Source: Nitrososphaeraceae archaeon (GTDB lineage Archaea > Thermoproteota > Nitrososphaeria > Nitrososphaerales > Nitrososphaeraceae). From it: DNA of 6,344 nt. Below are positions 1 to 5,441 of this stretch, one piece after another; the first letter of the stretch is position 1, and each line of letters opens with the position of its first letter. The stretch covers positions 1-6,344 of the forward strand of contig JASHSN010000519.1 in the NCBI GenBank assembly GCA_030038695.1, written 5' to 3'. A model generated the notes under the pieces. That model had not been told where the DNA came from, searched no databases, and was given only the letters and a program-made list of their open reading frames with translations. The position numbers and the translations under genes are program-made.

Positions 1-448
1 GAACTAACAACTTTAGGTATAAATATTCACGGTTGTACACCACATCCCGTAAGTTGTTTTTTTAGATTTACTTGATACCTGAGAACTATTTCAGCTTCAT
101 TTATTTTCATTATACGCCTGAGAGATTTAGCTAGCTATCAAACAAGATGGAGACTTCAATTAGCCCTTTTATTGAAAGTAGGTTATAAACAGTTAAACTA
201 CTTGTGAATAATCATGAAAGAATACACTTGACAATCTGGACGCAAGGTGCACGATCTATCGTACAGGCTACTGCTAGCATTCTCATTCAACGAATCTTTC
301 GGTTATAAACAAACCCGAAATTATTGAACTATCGCTATCTGATGGCACATTTTGCTGCCTTAGAAGAAAGAAAAAGATGGGATGGCTTTATATTTTCTCG
401 CTCTTTGTTATACTCCTTCACATTGCTCATGCATATGTATATGCTACT
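1..448. other. left intergenic region without a supported gene
   Basis: This stretch has frequent stops in all frames. A reading frame of 24 codons is open from the left edge on the plus strand and closes at base 75; it is too short to tell from chance. The 10-mer GGTTATAAAC occurs at 181-190 and 301-310 and contains a TATAAA core that could act as an archaeal TATA element. Two overlapping small plus-strand frames (342-452, 36 aa; 377-493, 38 aa) encode hydrophobic segments but run into the antisense of the next gene; they are discussed as a finding and not called as genes. Confidence 0.6.
362..376 (-). terminator. pyrimidine-rich candidate terminator of the phasin-like gene
   Basis: Read on the minus strand this is an uninterrupted pyrimidine run rich in T (CTTTTTCTTTCTTCT), about 75 nt past the TAG of the phasin-like gene. 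Archaeal RNA polymerase commonly terminates in U-rich tracts without a stable hairpin. No stem-loop is evident next to it, so the call rests on composition and position only. Confidence 0.35.
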
Positions 449-1039
449 CTAGTAGTACCTGCTGCTACCTTGCTGTTTAGCGATATCTTTTGATGTTTGT
501 TCAAATGTTTTTGCGGTGTTGACGCCTATTCTCGAAAATTCCTTTACATCATCTTTCTCACGCTGAACAAATGTTTTAAAGGCTTCTATGTTCGCAAACA
601 TCGCGTTGTTTGCTACTCTAGTTGTAGAGATTACATTATCTGCAAAATTGCTTACCGTTCTAGTATAGATTTCAGCCGCCCTTCGTGGTGACACCCAATT
701 ATTCCAGAATACGCCATACGAATTCTCTACATATGGGATCCATGTTGACTGAAATGATTTTATAATCTCCTTTTGAGATTCTAGATAAATGTCTGTAATT
801 TCTCTTGTTGCTTGAATTGCCTGTTCTTGATAGTCGTTGAGTGCCTGTGTGTTACGTGGAATGTCTCTTCTTGCTTCGTCTGTGGTTCTTCTGATATTAT
901 CTCTTGTTTCGTCTAAAGCCTTATCAACTAAATGGTGCTGCTCTGCGAACGACGCCCATGGTGATGTTGATGCTGCCTCCTTTCTTATCTTATCATCATC
1001 AGTGTGTACCCCTGTTTTCTCAACTTCCTTTTTTGACAT
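449..1039 (-). CDS. helical phasin-like protein (putative polyhydroxyalkanoate granule protein)
   Basis: A 196-residue, cysteine-free, highly charged protein with no signal peptide or membrane segment, so probably cytosolic. Residues about 35-97 are predicted to be long amphipathic helix or coiled coil. Residues 98-125 form an aromatic patch (W100, Y103, Y108, F111, W112, W115) followed by PRRAAEIY. A second long helix covers about 120-185, and the tail ends SSRYY. Long amphipathic helices around an aromatic core resemble phasins, which coat polyhydroxyalkanoate granules, and some Nitrososphaeria carry PHA synthase genes. The phasin label is fold-style inference: no synthase lies in this window, and a generic coiled-coil structural protein is equally possible. 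The ATG at 1039 is supported by a TATA-like box centred 26 nt upstream, implying a leaderless mRNA. The gene stands alone on its strand and stops with TAG. I am sure of the gene and unsure of the function. Confidence 0.8.
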   Translation of the reverse strand: MSKKEVEKTGVHTDDDKIRKEAASTSPWASFAEQHHLVDKALDETRDNIRRTTDEARRDIPRNTQALNDYQEQAIQATREITDIYLESQKEIIKSFQSTWIPYVENSYGVFWNNWVSPRRAAEIYTRTVSNFADNVISTTRVANNAMFANIEAFKTFVQREKDDVKEFSRIGVNTAKTFEQTSKDIAKQQGSSRYY

Positions 1040-1061
1040 GTACTTCTCAGATATCTACGAT

Positions 1062-1069
1062 AATATAAG
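1062..1069 (-). promoter_or_regulatory. TATA box of the phasin-like gene
   Basis: On the minus strand this reads TTATATTA, centred about 26 nt upstream of the ATG at 1039. That is the usual spacing from an archaeal TATA box to the transcription start, so the mRNA should begin at or next to the start codon. The element is nearly symmetric and could also work toward the plus strand, giving a start near 1091. Confidence 0.5.
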
Positions 1070-1073
1070 CGTT

Positions 1074-1093
1074 GGTATTAAATGGTATTAAAT
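1074..1093. repeat. tandem 10-bp duplication ggtattaaat x2
   Basis: Two perfect head-to-tail copies of GGTATTAAAT occupy 1074-1083 and 1084-1093, just upstream of the TATA box of the phasin-like gene. The minus-strand reading ATTTAATACC contains a TATA-like TTTAATA. The pair could be a double regulator site, alternative TATA elements for either strand, or a chance slippage duplication. Confidence 0.55.
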
Positions 1094-1116
1094 CCCATGA
1101 AAAACCAGGATCTTGT

Positions 1117-1265
1117 TTATATGAATAACGGCAGCTGGCTACGGCTAGCTGATCCATATTCATGAACTAACGTAGTAGGACTAACAATAGTAGCATTAAC
1201 TCTAATTCTAATTTTTACATTTACATATATCCAACGTCATATCGAGAGCATCCTTCGATTTTTTT
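1117..1265 (+). ncRNA. candidate small RNA with UACG-loop hairpin and terminator-like 3' end
   Basis: The plus strand folds into an 8-bp stem (1132-1139 with 1144-1151, one G-U pair) closed by C-UACG-G, a member of the exceptionally stable UNCG tetraloop class. An outer 7-bp stem (1121-1127 with 1157-1163) sits across a small internal loop. Further on, ATCGA (1241-1245) pairs with TCGAT (1255-1259) and runs into seven Ts (1259-1265), which looks like a terminator. An ATTAAAT element ending near 1093 would place a start near 1117, exactly where the structure begins. A 22-codon frame (1097-1165) overlaps the hairpin and is the competing explanation. No known RNA family is recognised, and no expression evidence exists in the sequence. 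Confidence 0.3.
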
Positions 1266-1400
1266 ATCTTGCACACTTTTAAAACGGCCTTTATTCTAGC
1301 AAAGGGCTATTCTAAACCATTCTAGATCGTATTGTAAAGGAACCAGGATACTGCCACTAGTAACGAATAATATTAAATACTCATCTACAGCAAACTAGCA

Positions 1401-1450
1401 GGTTCTAAGGTAGCGATTAGAGTGAGATAGAAACACAACTGCCGAGAACC
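1401..1450. repeat. imperfect stem-loop, two-part inverted repeat
   Basis: GGTTCT (1401-1406) is complementary to AGAACC (1445-1450). Inside it GGTAG (1409-1413) pairs with CTGCC (1439-1443) with one G-U pair. The result is an 11-bp stem with a small AA/G internal loop and an apical loop of about 25 nt. It lies about 57 bases beyond the stop of the CBS-domain gene, so it could fold in that gene's 3' UTR or belong to an unrecognised RNA. The left arm resembles a conserved 23S rRNA segment, treated as a separate finding. Confidence 0.45.
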
Positions 1451-1506
1451 ATTCAGGCTTTCCTTTTTACTTAGCTAACGACTAAACCGAATACCTATAT
1501 CCGAGA

Positions 1507-2058
1507 CTATTCTACCATTTTCAAGGTGTCTGTCAGCGTGATAATTCCTACTACTGCGCCTTTTTCACTAACAAGAACACATTTTGAAAATCTAACTAAG
1601 GGAACAAGTGCCTTAGCAGGTGTGGATAAATCAACTAGGGGTGGTGGTGGCTCCATAATCATGGAGATAGTCAAATTGCCTTCTTTTTCGGCTTTTTCCA
1701 CCATATGTTTGGCCAAGCCGTCTTCACTCACAATACCCACAACGCGGAATTCGTCGAACACCGGAATCTGACTGATAGAGTTACTTCTCATTCTATCAAT
1801 GGCTACCCGAAGGGTATCGTTTTTTTGTACAGAAATTAATCTACGACTGCATATATCCCCAGCCTTCATTGAAGACTGACCTTCGAGGGAACTTAAGATC
1901 TCGAATATTTTCCGGGCCGTCTCATAGCTCGGTTTGCAGCGACCTGATTCAATCTGGTTAATCATGGATGTGCTTATTCCTGTCAGACCAGCCAGCTTGC
2001 GCTGAGTTAAGCCCAGTCTAACTCTAACCTGTCTGATGTATTCAAGCCTAGGAAGCAT
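1507..2058 (-). CDS. XRE-type HTH transcriptional regulator with two CBS domains
   Basis: This 183-residue protein matches the archaeal family of predicted regulators with C-terminal CBS domains (COG3620-type architecture). Residues 5-57 form a Cro/CI-like HTH: LGLTQRKLAGLTG gives the first helices and ISTSMINQIESGR the recognition helix. The N-terminal LPRLEYIRQ..R..LGLTQ signature is typical of the family. CBS repeat 1 spans about 66-119 (ISVQKNDTLRVAI, then SQIPVFDE...VVGIVSEDGL) and CBS 2 about 131-183, ending VVGIITLTDTLKMVE. Such CBS pairs bind adenine nucleotides in other proteins, so an energy- or nucleotide-sensing transcription factor is the likely role; the ligand and target genes are not known. 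Length is normal and nothing is missing. It is divergent from aRF1 across 187 bases, so it could control itself and its neighbour. The ATG is favoured by a TATA box about 24 nt upstream, implying a leaderless mRNA. Confidence 0.9.
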   Translation of the reverse strand: MLPRLEYIRQVRVRLGLTQRKLAGLTGISTSMINQIESGRCKPSYETARKIFEILSSLEGQSSMKAGDICSRRLISVQKNDTLRVAIDRMRSNSISQIPVFDEFRVVGIVSEDGLAKHMVEKAEKEGNLTISMIMEPPPPLVDLSTPAKALVPLVRFSKCVLVSEKGAVVGIITLTDTLKMVE

Positions 2059-2076
2059 TTTAAATTTCTCTCTTCT

Positions 2077-2088
2077 TATTTAATAATA
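2077..2088 (-). promoter_or_regulatory. TATA box of the HTH-CBS regulator gene
   Basis: The minus strand reads TATTATTAAATA here, with its centre about 24 nt upstream of the ATG at 2058. This fits transcription starting essentially at the start codon. A further AT stretch lies directly before the ATG (AATTTAAA), so the exact core box is uncertain. Confidence 0.5.
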
Positions 2089-2206
2089 ACTTTAACTAAG
2101 GAGCGTTCGAAGATCTTTTGTCTAAATTATTGCAACTAAAGTATGGCATAAATGACAATGTAGAAAATATTATTTTTTACATTTTTACTTAGTCCAGTGT
2201 TATATC

Positions 2207-2217
2207 CTTATATTATG
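2207..2217 (+). promoter_or_regulatory. TATA box of the aRF1 gene
   Basis: CTTATATTATG is the best TATA-like element between the divergent genes and is centred about 35 nt before the aRF1 ATG. A start about 26 nt downstream would give a leader near 9 nt without a Shine-Dalgarno site. The core TTATATTA is identical to the box of the phasin-like gene. Confidence 0.5.
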
Positions 2218-2245
2218 TGCGCGTGAGAAGTCTTTATTAGCAACG

Positions 2246-3550
2246 ATGAATACTAGCGATGCTCAATCGAAGTGGGATTCGGTAAAAAGATATAAACTAA
2301 CCAAAATGTTAAATAAACTTGCAAGCATTTCTGGTCATGGAACAGAACTTGTGACCGTATATATCCCTCCTAGGCGACCAATTTTCGATGTCATTTCACA
2401 GTTACGTAATGAGTCAGGTACGGCATCAAACATAAAATCCGATTTGACGAGAAATCATGTCCAAGATGCTTTAAGCAAAACAATAGAGCACCTAAAACTA
2501 TTCAAAGAGACGCCTCAAACTGGACTTGTCATTTTTTGTGGGGCTATTCCTAGCGGGAAGGGATTTGGCACAGAAAAGATCGAACTTTATTCTGTTATAC
2601 CACAGAAGCCAGTTCAGATTCAACTTTATCGCTGTGATGATCATTTTTGGATAGACCATTTGAAAGATATGCTGAAGGATGATAAAGTTATAGGGATTAT
2701 TGCTATTGACACACAAGAAGCGGGCCTTGGAATATTGACCGGTGATAGGTGGGAAGTGGTAGACACAATGACTTCGGGTGTTGCTGGTAAGCATAGACAA
2801 GGGGGTCAATCTGCAAGAAGGTTTGAAAGACTCCGTGATAATGAACTAAATGAATACTATCACAGAGTGGGGGACCATGCTCAAAAAGTTTTCATTGATC
2901 AGTTTAACGTCAGAGGACTTATAGTAGGCGGACCAGGACCAACAAAGGAGAATTTTCTTAAGGAAGAGTATTTGGATTACAGATTACAGAATAATGTTAT
3001 CACGACCTTGGATACTTCTTATTCTGGTGATGAGGGGATTCGTGAAATCATAGACAAGGTTAATGATCAAGGGGTTATGACAGAATATCGACTGATGGAA
3101 GAAAAAAAAATAGTCAAGAAATTCATGAGCGAAGTTCACTCTGGACGAGGTCTGGGGATCTACGGTATATTGGATGTTATTAAATCTCTGCAGACCGGAA
3201 TTGCTGATATGGTTATTGTGACTGACGATATTACTTTTCTTAAATTGGATGTAAAATGCAAAAAATGTGGAACTGTTCAAGAAAAAGTTATTGAGAGAAG
3301 TAACGTGGTATCGGTCAAACAGGATCTTTTGTCAAGACCATGTCCTTCTTGTTCGGCAGTCGATTATGAAAGCAGCGAACAGGATATTGTAGACTATCTA
3401 GAAGAATTATCGGCCATGACGGCAAGCCGTCTGGAAATAATTTCTGGAAAATCAGAGGAAGGTGCTCAGATAGCTAGTCTTGGGCGAATAGGAGCTATAC
3501 TCCGCTTCAAACCCAACATTGATAGTAATACTATCGTTCGGATATCTTGA
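2246..3550 (+). CDS. prf1: archaeal peptide chain release factor 1 (aRF1)
   Basis: Full-length class-1 release factor, 434 residues, the usual size for aRF1/eRF1. It recognises all three stop codons in the ribosomal A site and triggers hydrolysis of peptidyl-tRNA. Domain 1 (about 1-140) carries TASNIKS with NIKS at 62-65, used in stop-codon reading, and a VIFCGAI stretch (95-101) where the family has its second decoding motif. Domain 2 (about 141-277) carries the universal catalytic GGQ at 186-188 inside HRQGGQSARRF. Domain 3 (about 278-420) includes a mini-domain with two cysteine pairs, C338/C341 and C366/C369, which look like a zinc site; archaeal members often have one. All key residues are intact. 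The ATG at 2246 gives a normal N-terminus, and no other in-frame start fits the promoter better. A T-tract follows the TGA stop immediately, so the gene is probably transcribed alone. The gene ends in TGA, which aRF1 itself reads. Confidence 0.97.
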   Translation: MNTSDAQSKWDSVKRYKLTKMLNKLASISGHGTELVTVYIPPRRPIFDVISQLRNESGTASNIKSDLTRNHVQDALSKTIEHLKLFKETPQTGLVIFCGAIPSGKGFGTEKIELYSVIPQKPVQIQLYRCDDHFWIDHLKDMLKDDKVIGIIAIDTQEAGLGILTGDRWEVVDTMTSGVAGKHRQGGQSARRFERLRDNELNEYYHRVGDHAQKVFIDQFNVRGLIVGGPGPTKENFLKEEYLDYRLQNNVITTLDTSYSGDEGIREIIDKVNDQGVMTEYRLMEEKKIVKKFMSEVHSGRGLGIYGILDVIKSLQTGIADMVIVTDDITFLKLDVKCKKCGTVQEKVIERSNVVSVKQDLLSRPCPSCSAVDYESSEQDIVDYLEELSAMTASRLEIISGKSEEGAQIASLGRIGAILRFKPNIDSNTIVRIS

Positions 3551-3553
3551 TAC

Positions 3554-3560
3554 TTTTTTT
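3554..3560 (+). terminator. T7 tract terminating aRF1
   Basis: Seven consecutive Ts begin four bases after the aRF1 stop codon and are followed by an A/T-rich stretch (AAAATTTTG). This matches the hairpin-independent oligo-T termination used by archaeal RNA polymerase. Confidence 0.55.
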
Positions 3561-3689
3561 AAAATTTTGCCAATAAGTATTGTTAGAGAGCAGATAGACT
3601 AATTCGGAAGGTGATGCTAAGACAGAATGATTAGTTTTGATAGACATATCATCGATTGAACGTCTTTAGCTATGTCACACAGATCTAAT

Positions 3690-3697
3690 TTTAATCC
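3690..3697 (+). promoter_or_regulatory. weak TATA-like element before the 63-residue ORF
   Basis: TTTTAATC lies about 32 nt before the ATG at 3725, which would give a leader of only a few bases. A second candidate, TTATGATTATAC at 3701-3712, is too close for a start upstream of the ATG. The choice is weak. Confidence 0.3.
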
Positions 3698-3724
3698 CGG
3701 TTATGATTATACAAATAATAACAT

Positions 3725-3916
3725 ATGTTTATCGTAAAGAAGCTAAGCAAGAATGGCGTCTGGAATGCTATTAGTCTCATTGATGAAAACGGGTCGTTCA
3801 GGGGAGAAGCTAGATTTGATTCTAAGAAAGAGGCACTAGATTACCTTTATGAATACAAGCAAAAAATGAAACACCAACGACAAGACCTCAGGGTCTTTTC
3901 TGAACCTTCTAAATAA
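3725..3916 (+). CDS. small conserved-looking hypothetical protein, 63 aa
   Basis: I do not recognise this family. The protein is charged and soluble, with no signal peptide, membrane segment or cysteine. Residues 2-32 look like two or three beta strands (FIVKKL, WNAISLID, GEARFD) joined by a turn at DENGSFRG. FDSKKEALDYLYEYKQKM (31-48) looks like one amphipathic helix. This strand-strand-strand-helix order, with a 'fdskkeAl' step into the helix, resembles small domains such as DUF2188, but that is only a resemblance. Codon use is protein-like and the predicted secondary structure is coherent, which argues for a real gene. It has 174 bases before it, after the aRF1 terminator, and 94 after it, so it is probably its own unit. 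No SD motif is present, and the ATG sits in AT-rich sequence typical of leaderless archaeal starts. Confidence 0.65.
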   Translation: MFIVKKLSKNGVWNAISLIDENGSFRGEARFDSKKEALDYLYEYKQKMKHQRQDLRVFSEPSK

Positions 3917-3929
3917 TGTGATCAATTCA

Positions 3930-3937
3930 TTTTTCTT
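3930..3937 (+). terminator. short T-rich candidate terminator
   Basis: TTTTTCTT lies 13 bases after the TAA of the 63-residue gene. It is a short U-rich tract of the archaeal kind without a hairpin, and is supported by position and composition only. Confidence 0.3.
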
Positions 3938-3960
3938 AACCTTCGAATGAGAATAAGAAC

Positions 3961-3974
3961 CGCATGAATATGCG
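3961..3974. promoter_or_regulatory. palindrome CGCAT-gaat-ATGCG, possible operator
   Basis: A perfect 5-bp inverted repeat with a 4-base spacer lies immediately upstream of the TATA-like box of the cysteine-rich gene. In archaea a site there, next to the BRE/TATA, can bind an activator or block TFB. It could equally be a chance palindrome. Confidence 0.3.
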
Positions 3975-3979
3975 ATAAC

Positions 3980-3988
3980 CTTTTACTA
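3980..3988 (+). promoter_or_regulatory. TATA-like box of the four-CxxC protein gene
   Basis: CTTTTACTA is centred about 27 nt before the ATG at 4011, the right distance for a leaderless transcript. The sequence is a poorer TATA than those of the divergent pair. A short inverted repeat (ACCTT 3978-3982, AAGGT 3992-3996) overlaps it. Confidence 0.4.
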
Positions 3989-4010
3989 CACAAGGTAGTA
4001 TAGTTTCATC

Positions 4011-4196
4011 ATGTATAGGAATTTCTGTTACCTGTGTAACACCGAAAAGCTAACAAAGCCGTGTCCGACATGTGGTAAGCCTACGTGCAAAGACTGCATG
4101 AAGACCTTTCCCTTCTCCAATAGCGTGTGTTTGGAGTGTGCATCCGGCGTCAAAACTAGGCTGGCAGGTATAAGGAACGACGAAGAGATTTTCTGA
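4011..4196 (+). CDS. small cross-brace zinc-finger-like protein with four CxxC pairs, 61 aa
   Basis: The 61-residue protein carries four CxxC knuckles: C6/C9, C18/C21, C26/C29 and C40/C43. The spacing CxxC-x8-CxxC-x4-CxxC-x10-CxxC fits two interleaved zinc sites as in RING, FYVE or B-box folds. The central CPTCGKPTCKDC has the CxxC-x4-CxxC spacing of a FYVE core, but the basic RRHHCR lipid-binding motif is absent. The zf-HIT family is a similar alternative. The C-terminus after C43 is a short charged tail (about 44-61). There is no signal peptide or membrane segment, so it is probably an intracellular protein- or nucleic-acid-binding adaptor. The partner is unknown. The ATG at 4011 is favoured because a TATA-like element lies 27 nt upstream and C6 follows closely. 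It stands alone, with 94 bases before it and a T-tract after it. Confidence 0.8.
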   Translation: MYRNFCYLCNTEKLTKPCPTCGKPTCKDCMKTFPFSNSVCLECASGVKTRLAGIRNDEEIF

Positions 4197-4621
4197 CCAC
4201 TATTTTAAGTCATTTTTCGACAATGTAATTCCTTCAAGTAATGTGTAAATGTGCACGCCTGATGATTGGTGGAAAAAGAGAACATAGGTAGGGCTATTCC
4301 GGCACTACATTATCTTCGAGAATTTAGCCGTAACTATGTCACTTGTTCCTGTAAGAAGAGCAATCATAGACAGAGTTTTGGGCTAGGATTCATTACATAT
4401 AAAATGCTCTTCTATTTTTGTCAAAGCAGCCGAATATGTATGAACTAATACGCCGGACTCCCTCGTATTTGAAAAAATTGTTATATTTTTCAGTTAACTA
4501 GATGGACACAAAGATACACATTTGAGATTATAATCGTCTCCAACATATCTACTTAATACAAATGCTTGAGCAGATATTATCAGAATTGCAGAGCTCAACA
4601 GATGACTTGTATAAGTGTTTA
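4197..4621. other. 425-base stretch without a convincing gene
   Basis: A 60-codon plus-strand frame from a TTG (4266-4448) has no TATA support and an unremarkable, tyrosine- and cysteine-scattered product; I do not call it. An A6 run at 4472-4477 is a T6 tract on the minus strand and could terminate the winged-helix gene, though it is about 145 nt past that stop. GATTATAATC at 4526-4535 is a symmetric TATA-like palindrome about 31 nt before an ATG at 4562, whose 70-codon frame is mostly antisense to the winged-helix gene. Confidence 0.55.
4213..4217 (+). terminator. T5 tract after the four-CxxC gene
   Basis: A TATTTT run and a T5 tract lie within 21 bases of the TGA stop. Together they make a modest U-rich terminator candidate with no clear stem. 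Confidence 0.25.
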
Positions 4622-4867
4622 TTACAACTGCTGACGAGATTCAGGTGCAATAACTTGGTAAAAAAATTCTACCCTATCGACTCCGAATCCTCTAACTCGT
4701 CTGATTCTTCCTTCTTTCGTAAGACGGGTGATGGCGTATCGGACTTCGTACCTATTACCGATTTCCCGCTCTAACTGCTTTCCGGTAACCTTGCCGCTAT
4801 TGTTTCTCACAATAGAGTAAACTAATTCTGTGCAGTCATACTTTTTACCCAGCTGAATAGAAGTCAT
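4622..4867 (-). CDS. small winged-helix DNA-binding protein, 81 aa
   Basis: A single-domain winged-helix protein. Helix 1 is about residues 12-23 (CTELVYSIVRNN), helix 2 about 28-36 (TGKQLEREI) and the recognition helix about 38-52 (RYEVRYAITRLTKEG). A two-stranded wing follows, about 54-73 (IRRVRGFG then VEFFYQVI). The basic wing and helix 3 suit DNA binding, so it is probably a transcription factor or chromatin-associated protein. No effector domain, cysteine cluster or membrane segment is present, and the family is not recognised beyond the fold. The gene lies 124 bases beyond the HIT gene on the same strand, but a TATA-like box 27 nt before its ATG suggests its own leaderless transcript. 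The antisense plus-strand frame (4562-4774) is serine-rich and much less protein-like, so I prefer this strand. Confidence 0.75.
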   Translation of the reverse strand: MTSIQLGKKYDCTELVYSIVRNNSGKVTGKQLEREIGNRYEVRYAITRLTKEGRIRRVRGFGVDRVEFFYQVIAPESRQQL

Positions 4868-4890
4868 CTAATTCACCAATAGATTTAGCC

Positions 4891-4898
4891 TTAAAAGT
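4891..4898 (-). promoter_or_regulatory. TATA-like box of the winged-helix gene
   Basis: The minus strand reads ACTTTTAA here, its centre about 27 nt upstream of the ATG at 4867. Spacing points to a leaderless mRNA. The sequence match is moderate. Confidence 0.4.
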
Positions 4899-4991
4899 AA
4901 TCTAGGCTAACTTTTTTTACTTCTTGTGAAGCGTAGATTCTAGACACGCACACGTTACTATCTACAATATAGCTAGCTGGCATAATAGTGC

Positions 4992-5441
4992 TTAAATTGA
5001 TTCTCTGTTAACCAAAGTGGGGTTCAGAAATTGTTTGATCCTCTCCGCAATGTCAATGAGTTCTGCGCGTGAAGCGACACGCCTAATTGGCCATCGGCCG
5101 TTAGGGCTGTCATCGTTGAATCGTGGAATAATATGCACGTGAACATGTGGAACAATTTGATTTGCTGCTTTGCCATTATTCTGACCAACATTGAAACCAT
5201 CTGCGTTTGTGGCTGATACAACCGCCCCAGCAATAATGGACACGAGCGAATATAACCTCCCAACTTCCTTTTGTGGCATCAATAGCAAATTGTCGTAGTG
5301 GCTTTTTGGAATGATAAGAGTATGTCCTAAACTTATTGGATACTTGTCCATCAATACCAAAAAATTGTCATCTTCGTGAACATCAACATGGGGTAATTTT
5401 TTCGTGATTATGTCGCAGAAGATACACGAATTCTGTCCCAA
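4992..5441 (-). CDS. HIT-family protein (zinc-type nucleotide hydrolase/transferase)
   Basis: A 149-residue histidine-triad protein close to the usual family length of about 140. The triad HVHVHIIPR places H99, H101 and H103; H101, the middle one, is the expected nucleophile acting on the nucleotide alpha-phosphate. The N-terminal CIFCDII (C6, C9), H48 in IPKSH and H99 match the zinc site of Cys-type HIT proteins. GFNVGQNNG (82-90) and the LGHTLIIPKSHYDN segment (38-51) are typical nucleotide-binding parts. Members hydrolyse dinucleoside polyphosphates or nucleoside phosphoramidates such as aminoacyl-AMP adducts; the substrate here cannot be read from sequence. The enzyme is cytosolic. There is no ATG: the best start is TTG at 5441, because an in-frame TAG lies three codons before it and C6 must be included. 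An ATT two codons earlier is the only other option. The gene is complete and followed by the winged-helix gene 124 bases away. Confidence 0.93.
   Translation of the reverse strand: MGQNSCIFCDIITKKLPHVDVHEDDNFLVLMDKYPISLGHTLIIPKSHYDNLLLMPQKEVGRLYSLVSIIAGAVVSATNADGFNVGQNNGKAANQIVPHVHVHIIPRFNDDSPNGRWPIRRVASRAELIDIAERIKQFLNPTLVNRESI

Larger units (their letters stand above)
1040..1506. other. 467-base intergenic region rich in inverted repeats
   Basis: No protein gene is supported here. The region holds the TATA box and 10-bp duplication near 1062-1093, the UACG hairpin at 1121-1163, the hairpin plus T-tract at 1241-1265, and a further inverted repeat at 1401-1450. A 38-codon minus-strand frame (1163 down to 1047) ends 7 bases before the phasin-like start codon but contains that gene's promoter and has no convincing TATA element of its own. 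ATTCTA recurs near 1292, 1308 and 1319 without clear meaning. Confidence 0.6.

Noticed and set aside
181..310. GGTTATAAAC repeated exactly 120 bases apart
   Set aside because: Only ten bases are shared and the flanks differ, so this is not a repeat array; each copy may be an ordinary TATA-like element.
1047..1163. 38-codon minus-strand frame directly upstream of the phasin-like gene
   Set aside because: It overlaps that gene's own promoter and lacks a TATA element upstream; a frame of this length is common by chance.
4266..4448. 60-codon plus-strand frame from a TTG
   Set aside because: No TATA element at the right distance, a poor start, no domain, and a composition typical of chance frames.
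4931..4965. Inverted repeat GTAGAT/ATCTAC after the HIT gene
   Set aside because: A 6-bp stem with a 21-base loop and no T-tract on the minus strand is too weak to call a terminator.
127..4980. GCTAGC sites near 130, 272, 1144 and 4973, all outside genes
   Set aside because: Four copies against one to two expected is not a strong excess, and the flanking bases share nothing beyond the palindrome.
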